Assembly: GCF_014268455.2 (NCBI RefSeq)
Contig: NZ_CP077085.1
Span: forward strand, 62,001-126,000
Source of the DNA: Pseudomonas shahriarae
Lineage (GTDB): Bacteria; Pseudomonadota; Gammaproteobacteria; Pseudomonadales; Pseudomonadaceae
Reading direction: 5' to 3'
Length of the DNA stretch: 64,000 bases
In this document: positions 35,410 to 44,716 of the stretch, in pieces
Numbering within the stretch: the first letter of the stretch is position 1
Layout of the letters: each line of letters opens with the position of its first letter
Position numbers and translations under genes: made by a program
Notes under the pieces: model-generated
Databases searched by the model: none
What the model saw: only the letters and a program-made list of their open reading frames with translations
What the model was told of the DNA's origin: nothing

Positions 35410-37080
35410 TCAGCTATCCAGCGCCTTGTATTTTTCGCGCAGGTGGTTACGAATCCATACCGCCGACAGGTTCAGCGTGGCGATCACCAGCACCAGCAGG
35501 AACGCGGTGGCGTACACCAGCGGGCGGGCCGCTTCGACGTTGGGGCTCTGGAAGCCGACGTCGTAGATATGGAAGCCCAGGTGCATGATCTTCTGGTCCA
35601 GGTGCAGGTACGGGTAATTGCCGTCCAGCGGCAGCGACGGCGCCAGCTTGACCACACCCACCAACATCAGCGGTGCGACTTCACCCGCGGCGCGGGCCAC
35701 AGCGAGGATCATGCCGGTCATCATCGCCGGGCTGGCCATGGGCAGGACGATTTTCCACAGGGTCTCCGCCTTGGTTGCACCCAGTGCCAGGGAACCCTCA
35801 CGCACGGTGCGTGGGATTCGCGCCAGGCCTTCCTCAGTGGCCACGATCACCACCGGTACCGCCAGCAGCGCCAGGGTCAGCGAAGCCCACAACAGGCCCG
35901 GCGTACCGAAGGTCGGTGCCGGCAGGGCTTCGGGGAAGAACAGGCGGTCCACCGAGCCACCCAGCACGTAGACGAAGAAGCCCAGGCCGAACACGCCGTA
36001 GACAATCGCCGGGACGCCCGCCAGGTTGTTCACCGCGATACGGATAATGCGGGTCAAGGCGTTCTGCTTGGCGTATTCACGCAGGTAGACCGCCGCCAGC
36101 ACGCCGAATGGGGTCACGATCATCGCCATGATCAGGGTCATCATCACGGTGCCGAAGATCGCCGGGAAAATCCCGCCTTCGGTGTTGGCTTCCCGTGGGT
36201 CATCGCTGAGGAATTCCCAGACCTTACTGACATAGAAACCCATCTTGGTCAGGGTGCCCATGGCGTTCGGCTGGTAGGCGTGCACCACGTGGCCAATATT
36301 GATTTCCAGCTCTTTGCCGTTGGCATCGCGGGCCGTGAGGCTGTCGCGGTTGAACTGGGCGTGCAGGTCGGCCAGGCGCGCTTCAACAGCCTGGTAACGG
36401 GCATTCAGCTCGGCGCGATCGGCATCCATATCGGCCTGGGCGGCGGCGTCGAGCTTGCCGTTCAGTTCCAGCTTGCGACCTTGCAGGCGGATGCGCTCGA
36501 GGCCGGCGTTGATCGCGCCGATGTCACTCTTCTCAAGGGTCTTGAGATCGGCAGCCAGCTTGTTCACCCGCTCAACCCGCGCCTGCAGCTCTGGCCACGC
36601 AGCCTCGCCTTCGGCGATGACTTTGCCATCCTGCTTGACGTTGACCAGGGTGCCGTAGAAGTTACCCCACTCACGACGCTCGATGGCCATCAACTCGGCA
36701 GGCGTGGTCTGGTTGGTCAGCCACTCGCCGACGATCCAGGTGAAGTCATTGCCGTTCAAGTCACGGTTGCCGACCTTGATCAGCTCGCGGGTCATGAACT
36801 CCGGACCTTCGTCCGGCACCGGCAGGCCAGCGCTTTTCAGGCGCTCGCGCGGCACTTGTTCTTTCTGTACCACTTCGCCGATGACGATGTGGTTGGCCTG
36901 GCCCGGCACGCCGTAGTTGGCCTGGATCAGGTCAGCCGGCCAGAAGTGACCCAAGCCGCGCACGGCAATCACAGCCAGCAAACCAATGGTCATGATGACC
37001 GCGATGGCCACCGCGCCACCGCTGATCCAGACGCCGGGGGCGCCGCTCTTGAACCATCCATTCAGGGAGTTCTGTTTCAC
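35410..37080 (-). CDS. pstA: Phosphate ABC transporter permease PstA, long form
   Basis: 556-aa inner-membrane permease. A C-terminal half of the usual PstA type (about 300-550; six helices, EEGLARIPRTVREGSLALGATKAETLW is the ATPase-contact loop in part) is preceded by one N-terminal helix (20-45) and a periplasmic domain of about 250 residues that is Ala/Leu/Arg-rich and probably coiled coil (LKTLEKSDIGAINAGLERIR). E. coli PstA is only ~296 aa; the long form is usual in Pseudomonas. Follows pstC by 15 bp. Confidence 0.93.
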   Translation of the reverse strand: MKQNSLNGWFKSGAPGVWISGGAVAIAVIMTIGLLAVIAVRGLGHFWPADLIQANYGVPGQANHIVIGEVVQKEQVPRERLKSAGLPVPDEGPEFMTRELIKVGNRDLNGNDFTWIVGEWLTNQTTPAELMAIERREWGNFYGTLVNVKQDGKVIAEGEAAWPELQARVERVNKLAADLKTLEKSDIGAINAGLERIRLQGRKLELNGKLDAAAQADMDADRAELNARYQAVEARLADLHAQFNRDSLTARDANGKELEINIGHVVHAYQPNAMGTLTKMGFYVSKVWEFLSDDPREANTEGGIFPAIFGTVMMTLIMAMIVTPFGVLAAVYLREYAKQNALTRIIRIAVNNLAGVPAIVYGVFGLGFFVYVLGGSVDRLFFPEALPAPTFGTPGLLWASLTLALLAVPVVIVATEEGLARIPRTVREGSLALGATKAETLWKIVLPMASPAMMTGMILAVARAAGEVAPLMLVGVVKLAPSLPLDGNYPYLHLDQKIMHLGFHIYDVGFQSPNVEAARPLVYATAFLLVLVIATLNLSAVWIRNHLREKYKALDS

Positions 37081-37095
37081 AGACTTCTACCTTTC

Positions 37096-39381
37096 TTAAA
37101 GCGACGAGTATTTCTTGCGCAGACGCTGACGGATCAGCTCGGCGAGGGTGTTCATGACGAAGGTAAACAACAGCAGTACCAGCGCCGAGAGGAACAGCAC
37201 CCGGTAGTGACTGCCGCCCACTTCCGACTCGGGCATTTCCACCGCGACGTTGGCTGCGAGCGTTCGCAGGCCTTCGAACAGGTTCATCTCCATGACCGGG
37301 GTGTTACCCGTGGCCATCAGCACGATCATGGTTTCACCCACCGCACGGCCCATGCCGATCATCAGCGCCGAGAAAATCCCCGGGCTGGCGGTCAGCAATA
37401 CGACGCGGGTCATGGTCTGCCAAGGCGTGGCGCCCAGGGCCAGGGAACCCAGGGTCAGGCCGCGCGGTACGCTGAACACGGCGTCTTCGGCGATGGAGTA
37501 GATGTTCGGGATCACCGCAAAACCCATGGCCAGGCCGACAACCAGGGCGTTGCGCTGGTCGTAGGTGATGCCAAGGTCGTGGGAGATCCACATGCGCATG
37601 TCGCCACCGAAGAACCAGGTTTCCAGGTACGGGCTCATGTACAACGAGAGCCAGCCCACAAACAGGATCACCGGGATCAACATCGCACTTTCCCAGCCAT
37701 CGGGAACACGCAGGCGGATCGACTCAGGCAGGCGACTGAAAGCAAAACCCGCCACCAGGATGCCAATCGGCAACAACATCAGCAGGCTGAAAATCCCCGG
37801 CAGGTGCCCTTCGACATACGGCGCCAGGAACAGGCCGGCGAAGAAGCCGAGGATCACCGTCGGCATCGCTTCCATCAGCTCGATCACCGGCTTGACCTTG
37901 CGGCGCAGGCTCGGGGCCATGAAGTAGGCGGTGTAGATCGCCGCGGCAATGGCCAGTGGTGCAGCCAGCAACATGGCGTAGAACGCGGCCTTTAGCGTAC
38001 CGAAGGTCAGCGGCGCGAGGCTCATCTTGGGTTCGAAGTCGCTGTTGGCGGCGGTCGATTGCCAGACGTATTTAGGTTCGTCGTAGTTTTCGTACCAGAC
38101 CTTGCTCCACAACGCGCTCCAGGACACTTCCGGGTGCGGGTTGTCGAGGGACAACGGCTGCAGCTTGCCGCCGGCTTCGACGAGCACGCGGTTGGCCCGT
38201 GGCGACATGCCGAAGATGCCTTGGCCTTCTACCACCGGGTCCACCAGCAGGGTGCGATGCGCGGTGCTGTGGAACACACCGAAGTTGCCGGAGGCATCCA
38301 GGGCGGTAAAGCCTTTGCGACGCTCTTCAGCGGTGATTTCCACCACCGGTGTGCTGCCCATCTGGAACGTGCGGATCTGCTTGAGGTGTTGCTCGCCATC
38401 CGGGTCGCGGGCCATGAACCACTGGGCCAGGCCGCCCTTGGAGTCGCCGACGATCAGCGAGATACCGCCCACCAGCTGGGTGCTGGCGGTGATTTCGGCG
38501 CTGCCATCTTCCAACAACTTGTATCGACCGTTGAGGCTGTTGTCGCGCAGGCTGAACACATCGGCCAGGGCGCGACCGTTGATCACATACAGCCATTGCT
38601 GGCGCGGATCGACGAAGATCGCTTTCACAGGCTCAGTCATTTGCGGCAAGTCGATGCGCTTCTGCTCGCTGACCACTTCGCCGGTCATCATGTTTTCTTC
38701 GCGGCTCACCGACAGCACGTTCAGGTGCGAGCCAGAGGAGCCGGCAATGACCAGCGAGGTCTCGGTGGCGTTGAGGGCCACATGCTCCAGCGGACGACCG
38801 GCCTCATCGAGCACCATCGGCGCTTCGCCGTAGGGGTATTCGATTTCCGGCGAAATGGTCTTCTTACCGTCCGGGTAGGACACTTTATAAGTGTGGCGGA
38901 ACACCAGGGACTGGCCGTTGGACAGACCGAGGATCACCAGCGGGCTGCCCGGCTGGTCTTCACCGATGGACACCACACTGGCGCCGGCCGGCAGGGCCAG
39001 GTCGACCCGTTTGAGCTCAGCGCCGGTGTCGACAGTGAAGAACAATGCCTGGCCCTTGTCGGAAACCCGCATGGCGACCTGGTTCTGTTCTTCCAGCGAG
39101 ATCAGCAACGGCTTGCCGGCATCCTGCATCCAGGCAGGCGTCAGGGCCTCGTCCTTGGTCAGGCTGGCACCCTGGAACAGCGGCCCGACCACGTAGGCCA
39201 GGAAGAAGAAAATCAGGGTGATAGCGCCGAGGACGGCGAGACCGCCGACCAGCACGTACCAACGGGTCAGGCGGTCCTTGAGCGCGCGGATGCGGCGCTT
39301 GCGTTGCAGCTCAGGCGTATTGAAGTCAATGCGCTTGGGAGGAGAAGTCGTCGTCATGGTGGAATTGGCCAGATCATTCAT
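37096..39381 (-). CDS. pstC: Phosphate ABC transporter permease PstC, long form
   Basis: 761-aa permease with helices in the C-terminal third (about 440-750; SLALGATPWQTMTRVV marks the ATPase loop) and one helix near residue 50. Between them sits a ~350-residue periplasmic domain with short beta-blade-like repeats (SVVSIGEDQPGSPLVILGLS), likely a propeller. E. coli PstC is ~319 aa. I chose ATG 39381 because AGGG lies 7 bp upstream; ATG 39357 is an alternative and would suit the very close Pho box better. A GTG two codons upstream is also open. Confidence 0.93.
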   Translation of the reverse strand: MNDLANSTMTTTSPPKRIDFNTPELQRKRRIRALKDRLTRWYVLVGGLAVLGAITLIFFFLAYVVGPLFQGASLTKDEALTPAWMQDAGKPLLISLEEQNQVAMRVSDKGQALFFTVDTGAELKRVDLALPAGASVVSIGEDQPGSPLVILGLSNGQSLVFRHTYKVSYPDGKKTISPEIEYPYGEAPMVLDEAGRPLEHVALNATETSLVIAGSSGSHLNVLSVSREENMMTGEVVSEQKRIDLPQMTEPVKAIFVDPRQQWLYVINGRALADVFSLRDNSLNGRYKLLEDGSAEITASTQLVGGISLIVGDSKGGLAQWFMARDPDGEQHLKQIRTFQMGSTPVVEITAEERRKGFTALDASGNFGVFHSTAHRTLLVDPVVEGQGIFGMSPRANRVLVEAGGKLQPLSLDNPHPEVSWSALWSKVWYENYDEPKYVWQSTAANSDFEPKMSLAPLTFGTLKAAFYAMLLAAPLAIAAAIYTAYFMAPSLRRKVKPVIELMEAMPTVILGFFAGLFLAPYVEGHLPGIFSLLMLLPIGILVAGFAFSRLPESIRLRVPDGWESAMLIPVILFVGWLSLYMSPYLETWFFGGDMRMWISHDLGITYDQRNALVVGLAMGFAVIPNIYSIAEDAVFSVPRGLTLGSLALGATPWQTMTRVVLLTASPGIFSALMIGMGRAVGETMIVLMATGNTPVMEMNLFEGLRTLAANVAVEMPESEVGGSHYRVLFLSALVLLLFTFVMNTLAELIRQRLRKKYSSL

Positions 39382-39403
39382 GCGCACACCCTAGCGATCC
39401 TGT

Positions 39404-39421
39404 ATGACAGAAAGATGACAA
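39404..39421 (-). promoter_or_regulatory. Pho box just upstream of pstC
   Basis: On the minus strand TTGTCATCTTTCTGTCAT, i.e. two TGTCAT direct repeats 11 bp apart, nearly the consensus CTGTCAT-n4-CTGTCAT. Its end is only 22 bp from the ATG at 39381, so a promoter here would give a nearly leaderless mRNA or a start at 39357. Confidence 0.8.
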
Positions 39422-39496
39422 TGCAGTGACGCAAGAAATCCGCCGCGTAGCAGGGCTGGCAGCGGACCGAAAAATTAGGGGTGTAGGCCGGCTTGT

Positions 39497-39524
39497 TGTG
39501 GGAGCGGGCAAGCCCGCTCCCACA
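39497..39524. repeat. Palindromic repeat behind pstS
   Basis: tgtgggagcggg-caag-cccgctcccaca, a perfect 12-bp stem and 4-base loop between pstS and pstC. A compact member of the same dispersed family; can act as a processing or partial termination hairpin that raises pstS mRNA over the distal genes. Confidence 0.8.
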
Positions 39525-39557
39525 CAAGAGCATGCATCTACACCAGGTAGTACAGGC

Positions 39558-40544
39558 TTATTTGCCTTCTTGCAGACCCAGGTCAGCCAATGCCTTGGCG
39601 GCAACTTTGGCTGGCAGTGGGATGTAGCCGTCTTTGACTACAACTTCCTGGCCCTGTTTGGACAGAACCAGTTTCACGAACTCGGCTTCCAGCGGGGCCA
39701 GAGGCTTGTTCGGGGCTTTGTTGATGTACACGTAGAGGAAGCGCGACAGCGGGTACTTGCCGTTCAGGGTGTTCTCTTCGGTGTCTTCGACGAACTCGCC
39801 GCCTTCTTTCTTGGCCAGGGCCACGGTTTTCACGCTGGCGGTCTTGTAGCCGATGCCCGAGTAACCGATGCCGTTCAGCGAGGAGCTGATGGACTGCACG
39901 ACCGAAGCCGAACCTGGCTGTTCGTTGACATTGGGCTTGTAGTCACCTTTGCACAGGGCTTCTTCCTTGAAGTAGCCGTAGGTGCCGGATACCGAGTTAC
40001 GACCGAACAGTTGCACCGGCTTGTTGGCCAGGTCACCGGTCACACCCAGGTCGCCCCAGGTCTTGACGTCAGCCTTGGCACCGCACAGACGAGTCGACGA
40101 GAACACGGCGTCAACCTGGGCCATGGTCAGGTGCTTGATCGGGTTGTCCTTGTGTACGAACACAGCCAGGGCGTCCACGGCCACCGGGATAGCAGTCGGC
40201 TTGTAGCCGTACTTCTGCTCGAAAGCCTGCAGTTCGTTGTCCTTCATCTTGCGGCTCATAGGGCCCAGGTTAGCGGTGCCTTCGGTGAGTGCAGGCGGCG
40301 CGGTGGAAGAACCGGCGGCTTGAATCTGGATGTTGACGTTCGGGTATTCTTTTTTGTAGTTCTCGGCCCACAGGGTCATCAGGTTGGCCAGGGTGTCGGA
40401 ACCGACGCTGGACAAGTTGCCCGATACACCAGTGGTTTTGGTATAAGCCGGAATTGCCGGGTCAACACCAGCGGCCACCGCGTGGGCAGTCGCAACGCCA
40501 GCAGCGACAAAAGTCATTGCCGCCATCAAACGCTTCAGTTTCAT
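39558..40544 (-). CDS. pstS: Periplasmic phosphate-binding protein PstS
   Basis: 328-aa substrate-binding protein with a signal peptide (cleavage after AHAVA, about residue 24). Phosphate-binding features: [27 protein letters not shown] and [17 protein letters not shown]. Related to the DING-type PstS of pseudomonads. First gene of the pst operon, 177 bp from pstC, with a Pho box and -10 element upstream. Confidence 0.96.
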   Translation of the reverse strand: MKLKRLMAAMTFVAAGVATAHAVAAGVDPAIPAYTKTTGVSGNLSSVGSDTLANLMTLWAENYKKEYPNVNIQIQAAGSSTAPPALTEGTANLGPMSRKMKDNELQAFEQKYGYKPTAIPVAVDALAVFVHKDNPIKHLTMAQVDAVFSSTRLCGAKADVKTWGDLGVTGDLANKPVQLFGRNSVSGTYGYFKEEALCKGDYKPNVNEQPGSASVVQSISSSLNGIGYSGIGYKTASVKTVALAKKEGGEFVEDTEENTLNGKYPLSRFLYVYINKAPNKPLAPLEAEFVKLVLSKQGQEVVVKDGYIPLPAKVAAKALADLGLQEGK

Positions 40545-40606
40545 GCCTTACTCCTAGCAGATAGGGATAGTTGGATCGGGGCCAAGTATCGGTAGGCCGT
40601 GTGAAC

Positions 40607-40640
40607 ACTCTATGTCTGGAATATGACAATTAGATGAAAG
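40607..40640 (-). promoter_or_regulatory. PhoB-dependent promoter of pstS (Pho box and -10)
   Basis: On the minus strand the 18-bp CTTTCATCTAATTGTCAT (40623-40640) matches the Pho box in both TCAT half-sites; a TAGAGT -10-like element lies at 40607-40612, 10 bp downstream of the box, and the pstS ATG follows at 40544. No good -35 is needed when PhoB replaces it. Confidence 0.75.
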
Positions 40641-40761
40641 GCCAGTATTGAGCGAAAGGTCGCCCGGAATTTTCCGACAGATCTTTAGGGTTTCCTCTAG
40701 GAACCGCACTGACTAACCTCCGCACGTCGCTGCCAATGACACGACGTAACCAGAGGCCCCC

Positions 40762-40805
40762 TTAGGTTGACAAAAAACAAGCAAAGCATAGTCTTGTCAA
40801 CCTAA
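40762..40805. promoter_or_regulatory. Operator-like perfect inverted repeat at the HTH/ImmA-PIN promoter
   Basis: TTAGGTTGACAA (40762-40773) and TTGTCAACCTAA (40794-40805) are perfect 12-bp reverse complements separated by 20 bp. The left arm contains a TTGACA -35 (40767-40772) and a weak -10-like TAGTCT (40789-40794) abuts the right arm. The HTH gene starts at 40817, so the repeat is an excellent autorepression site. Confidence 0.75.
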
Positions 40806-40816
40806 GGAGACCTCAC

Positions 40817-41875
40817 ATGATCAATGACCGAATTCGCCGCGCAAGGTTGTTGCGTGGTATGTCGCTGGAAGCACTGGCACTCAGTCTCGGCGACATCACC
40901 AAGCAAGGCCTGAGCAAGTATGAAAAAGGCTTGAGTACTCCGAACTCCCAGCGTCTTCTGCAATTGGCCAGGGCGCTGGAGGTGAGCCCGGAGTATTTTT
41001 TCCGCCCTGAAGCCCTGCCACTTGCGCCGCTGGAGTTCCGCAAGCTGGCGAAGATGCCTCAATACCGCCAGGTACAGGTCGAGGAACAGGTTCGTGAACA
41101 CCTGGAGCGATACATAGCCCTAGAGGAGTGCTTCGATCCGCTGGATATCCAGACCGCCAGAACGCCGCCACAGATGTTGTCCGTTACCTCTATAGAGGAG
41201 GCCGAATGGGCGGCCGAGGAGCTGCGCAAATATTGGGGCATCGGCGCAGACCCAATCGCCCATCTGACTGAGCAACTTGAGGAGCACGGTATCAAAGTGG
41301 TGATGCTCAACGGCCCGGATGATTTCGACGGAGCCTGTGCCGCCACCCATGATGGCGAACATGTGCTGATAGCTCTGAACGCCCAACGACCAGGCGAGCG
41401 CATTCGCTTTACCGCCGCTCATGAGTTGGGACACTGGGTGATGCAGCTACCCGATGAGATGTCCGAACGCGATAAAGAACACTGCTGTCACCGCTTCGCG
41501 GGGGCTTTTCTTTATCCAGCCAAAAGTGTCACCGGAGATTTCGGGAGCCATCAACGCTCACGCGTCCACCCTCGCGAACTCTTGATTGCCAAACGCCAGT
41601 ATGGACTCTCGATGCATGCGGCGCTCCGTCGGTTGAAGGACCTCAATCTGCTGGGAGAAAGTGGCTACAAATCCCTGACCATTCAGTTCAGCAGCAATGG
41701 CTGGCGCAAGGCAGAACCCGAGCAGTTGCCGTGCAAGCCGCCTCAGCGTTTCGAATCGCTGGTGTTCTGGGGCCTGGCGGAGGGCTTGATCACCAAGTCA
41801 CGGGCAGCTGAGTTACTGCGTCGCCCAGTGAAGGCTCTAGACCCTAATTTTCTGGGCTCACTGGAGAGTGCATGA
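40817..41875 (+). CDS. HTH (XRE) regulator fused to ImmA/IrrE metallopeptidase
   Basis: 352-aa protein: XRE-type helix-turn-helix at residues ~5-62 (MSLEALALSLGDITKQGLSK) and an ImmA/IrrE zinc-peptidase domain with FTAAHELGHW, the HExxH motif beginning at His202, followed by a conserved FAGAFLYPA segment. Such proteins often act as antitoxin/regulators of an adjacent toxin. It overlaps the PIN gene by 4 bp. The pair sits between pstS and an MFS gene that I recall as near neighbours in other Pseudomonas, so it may be an insertion. Confidence 0.88.
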   Translation: MINDRIRRARLLRGMSLEALALSLGDITKQGLSKYEKGLSTPNSQRLLQLARALEVSPEYFFRPEALPLAPLEFRKLAKMPQYRQVQVEEQVREHLERYIALEECFDPLDIQTARTPPQMLSVTSIEEAEWAAEELRKYWGIGADPIAHLTEQLEEHGIKVVMLNGPDDFDGACAATHDGEHVLIALNAQRPGERIRFTAAHELGHWVMQLPDEMSERDKEHCCHRFAGAFLYPAKSVTGDFGSHQRSRVHPRELLIAKRQYGLSMHAALRRLKDLNLLGESGYKSLTIQFSSNGWRKAEPEQLPCKPPQRFESLVFWGLAEGLITKSRAAELLRRPVKALDPNFLGSLESA

Positions 41876-42375
41876 GCCTGATCTATATCAGCGATACCAA
41901 TATCTGGATTGATTTCAGAAACGCGGGATTGCTGGAGCATATGTTCAGGCTACCTTTCACGCTCTGCTGCACTGATTTCGTCATGCACGAACTCGAGGAC
42001 TTCGCTCATGATGAACTGCTCGCCCAAGGGCTGGTGGTCGAGTCATTTGACGAGCGAGGTGTACAAAAACTCTGGGCGCTCAAAATTGCACACAACAACA
42101 GCGCCTTGGCTGACGTCTCCTGCTACCTGCTGGCACAGATAACCGGAAGACCACTGCTCACAGGAGATGGGAAGCTCCGTCGCCAGGCTATCCAGGACGG
42201 GCTGCAAGTACATGGTGCACTGTGGCTACTCGACCTTATGGTCGAGCATCAAGTCATCAGCTCTGGCGACGCAGCGACGGCGCTAGACACCATGTTAGCG
42301 GGAGGCTCTCGCTTGCCCGTATCAGAATGCCAAGCCCGACTGTCTACCTGGCGTCCGAACCTTCCTGAGTTTTGA
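41872..42375 (+). CDS. PIN-domain protein, probable toxin of the pair
   Basis: 167-aa protein with a PIN-like ribonuclease fold: SDTNIWIDF (Asp8) near the N-terminus, HELEDF around residue 41, SALADVSCYLL around 80 and LLTGDGKLRR around 98 provide the acidic cluster that binds Mg2+. The N-terminal MSLIYISDTN is typical. Start codon overlaps the stop of the HTH/ImmA gene (ATGA), the organisation of a type II-like toxin-antitoxin module; toxicity is inferred. Confidence 0.8.
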   Translation: MSLIYISDTNIWIDFRNAGLLEHMFRLPFTLCCTDFVMHELEDFAHDELLAQGLVVESFDERGVQKLWALKIAHNNSALADVSCYLLAQITGRPLLTGDGKLRRQAIQDGLQVHGALWLLDLMVEHQVISSGDAATALDTMLAGGSRLPVSECQARLSTWRPNLPEF

Positions 42376-42411
42376 TCAGCACATCCATGTGCATCAGTAA
42401 GCCCGAGGCGT

Positions 42412-43701
42412 TTACCGCCCGCGTTTCCACAGGTAGGCACCCACCAGCATCCCCATCGTGCAGATCACGGCGACGTAGTACGCCGGGCCCATCGGGCTTT
42501 CTTTCATCAGCAGCGACACCACCAACGGCGTCAGACCACCGAACACCGCGTAGGCAACGTTGTAGGAAAACGACAGGCCGCTGAAGCGCACCACCGGTGG
42601 GAAGGCCTTGACCATCACGTAGGGCACCACGCCGACCACGCCGACGAACAGGCCGGTAAGGGTGTACAGCGGGAACAGCCAGTTTGGGTGGTCCAGCAGG
42701 CTGTGATACAGCGTCCACGAGGTCGCGAGCAGCAACGCGCAACCGGCGATCAGCACGCGCCCGGCGCCGAAGCGGTCAGCCAGTGCGCCGGAGAGGATGC
42801 AGCCCAGGCTCAGGGTGACGATCGCCAGGCTGTTGGCCTGCAACGAGACTGTCGGGCTGAAGTGGTAGATGGTCTGCAGCACGGTCGGGGTCATCAGGAT
42901 CACAACGACAATGCCGGCCGACAGCAGCCAGGTCAGCAGCATCGACAGCACGATGGCGCCACGGTGGTCACGCAGGACCGCACGCAATGGCAGCTCGGCG
43001 GCCAGGGTCTTGCGCTGCTGCATTTCGGCGAAGATCGGGGTTTCGTGCAGCCAGCGGCGCAGGTACACCGAGAACAGGCCGAACACACCGCCCAACAGGA
43101 ACGGGATCCGCCAGGCGTAGTCCGACACTTGCTCCGGGGTGTAGATCGTGTTGATCGCGGTGGCCACCAGCGAACCCAGGAGGATCCCGGCGGTCAGGCC
43201 GCTGGTCAGGGTGCCGCAGGCATAGCCGATATGGCGTGGCGGTACATGTTCAGAAACAAAAACCCACGCGCCCGGCACTTCTCCACCAATCGCCGCGCCC
43301 TGGATCACGCGCATCAGCAACAACAGGATCGGGGCCCACAGGCCGATCTGCGCGTAGGTCGGCAACAGACCCATGATCAGGGTCGGCACCGCCATCATGA
43401 AGATGCTCAGGGTGAACATCTTCTTGCGCCCCAGCAGGTCGCCGAAGTGCGCCATGATGATCCCGCCCAGCGGCCGCGCCAGGTAGCCGGCGGCGAAGAT
43501 GCCGAAGGTCTGCATCAGGCGCAGCCATTCGGGCATGTCGGCGGGGAAAAACAGTTTCCCGACCACAGTGGCGAAGAACACGAAGATGATGAAGTCGTAG
43601 AACTCCAGCGCGCCCCCCAGGGCGGACAGCGACAGGGTTTTGTAGTCGTTGCGGTTCAGCGGTCGTGCGGGCGGCGCAATGCTTGAAGGCACTGTGGTCA
43701 T
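42412..43701 (-). CDS. MFS transporter, metabolite:H+ symporter (MHS) family
   Basis: 429-aa twelve-helix transporter. The MHS signature is present: GALEFYDFIIF in helix 1, ARPLGGIIMAHFGDLLGRKKMF between helices 2 and 3 (GxxxDRxGRR-like) and RVIQGAAIGGEVPGAW in helix 4. Family members import citrate, alpha-ketoglutarate, shikimate, proline/betaine or similar acids; the substrate cannot be told here. Convergent with the PIN gene, 36 bp apart. Confidence 0.9.
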   Translation of the reverse strand: MTTVPSSIAPPARPLNRNDYKTLSLSALGGALEFYDFIIFVFFATVVGKLFFPADMPEWLRLMQTFGIFAAGYLARPLGGIIMAHFGDLLGRKKMFTLSIFMMAVPTLIMGLLPTYAQIGLWAPILLLLMRVIQGAAIGGEVPGAWVFVSEHVPPRHIGYACGTLTSGLTAGILLGSLVATAINTIYTPEQVSDYAWRIPFLLGGVFGLFSVYLRRWLHETPIFAEMQQRKTLAAELPLRAVLRDHRGAIVLSMLLTWLLSAGIVVVILMTPTVLQTIYHFSPTVSLQANSLAIVTLSLGCILSGALADRFGAGRVLIAGCALLLATSWTLYHSLLDHPNWLFPLYTLTGLFVGVVGVVPYVMVKAFPPVVRFSGLSFSYNVAYAVFGGLTPLVVSLLMKESPMGPAYYVAVICTMGMLVGAYLWKRGR

Positions 43702-44254
43702 GGCAAGGCTTCTCTTATTAGGTCAGATCAGGAATCCGCAACAGTGCTGGTTTGGCCTGGCAGGTCCGGCAAGATAACAAATTGCCCGCAAAAGCACAGT
43801 CTAAACACCTGCACAGCGACTGGCGTCGACTCGCAAAGTCACCACCTTGCAAGGCCCGCCTATTCCCTCTTCGAATTATTATCGGGGACCGAAAACGCCA
43901 GCAAATACTGGAGCGCAGAGTTCAAAAGGCACAATGGTCAAACCCCTCAAGTTGCATGACTGTTTTGGCCATTTCCTTGACGCCTGTAAAGCCGTGCAGA
44001 TAGATGTACAAAATCAGGGCCGGACGGTCGTCGCGCAGGCTATCGACCGATATACTGCCCACCTTGCACCGGCATATCCGTGGAAGTTGCGCGAAAACGT
44101 CGTTGGCACCGGCCAGCCGATTTCGCAGAGTTTCCCTTCAGGCGCCTTTCGAAAAACGTGACGAACGTAGTATGTTCGGGGCTGAATCGTTTTTCCAAGA
44201 CGGCTATTCACCGATTACATAGTCCAAGAGTCACGGGTCAGAGGCACCCCCGGC
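43702..44254. other. 553-bp stretch without a supported gene
   Basis: Between the divergent MFS gene and the thioesterase gene. Several short frames on both strands are open (up to about 104 codons), but they overlap each other, have no ribosome site and show no protein-like pattern. The MFS promoter must lie at the left end and the thioesterase promoter at the right end; I see no convincing repeat, RNA gene or operator. Confidence 0.5.
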
Positions 44255-44659
44255 ATGATCGAACTCGAACAAGAAGATCCTATCCCGCAAGGCGATCTCG
44301 CCCTGCAAATCACCGCACTCCCCCGTGAAACCAACGGTTTCGGCGATATTTTCGGCGGCTGGCTGGTGGCGCAGATGGACCTGGCTGGCACGGCAATGGC
44401 CAGCAAGGTCGCCGGTGGTCGCGTGGCTACCGTCGCCATTGACCGCATGGCCTTCCTGGTTCCGGTGGCAGTGGGCGCGCAACTGTCCTTCTACACCCAG
44501 GCCCTGGAAATCGGCCGCAGCTCGATCCAGATGATGGTCGAAGTGTGGAGCGATGACCCGCTGTCCAGCGAATGGCGCAAAGTCACCGAGGCGGTGTTTG
44601 TGTTCGTCGCCATTGATGGCAGCGGTCGCACTCGCTCGGTTCCGTCGCGGGCGCGTTAA
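44255..44659 (+). CDS. Acyl-CoA thioesterase, YciA-like hotdog fold
   Basis: 134-aa hotdog-fold hydrolase of the YciA/BACH type that cleaves acyl-CoA to free acid. Features: NGFGDIFGGWLVAQMDLAGT (catalytic Asp in GDIFGGW...D), VAIDRMAFLVPV and a C-terminal VFVFVAID. Start ATG at 44255. Substrate chain length cannot be inferred. Confidence 0.9.
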   Translation: MIELEQEDPIPQGDLALQITALPRETNGFGDIFGGWLVAQMDLAGTAMASKVAGGRVATVAIDRMAFLVPVAVGAQLSFYTQALEIGRSSIQMMVEVWSDDPLSSEWRKVTEAVFVFVAIDGSGRTRSVPSRAR

Positions 44660-44716
44660 ACCTCGCGGCGGTTTGGCGGTCCATTGCCCCATTGCCTGTC
44701 ACTAAGAGAGCCTTGT

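Noticed and set aside
35443..37995. 850-codon plus-strand frame opposite pstA and pstC
   Set aside because: His/Gln/Arg-rich shadow of two certain permease genes with no recognisable domain.
43752..44328. Short overlapping frames between the MFS and thioesterase genes
   Set aside because: No ribosome sites, mutual overlap in different frames and no protein-like pattern.
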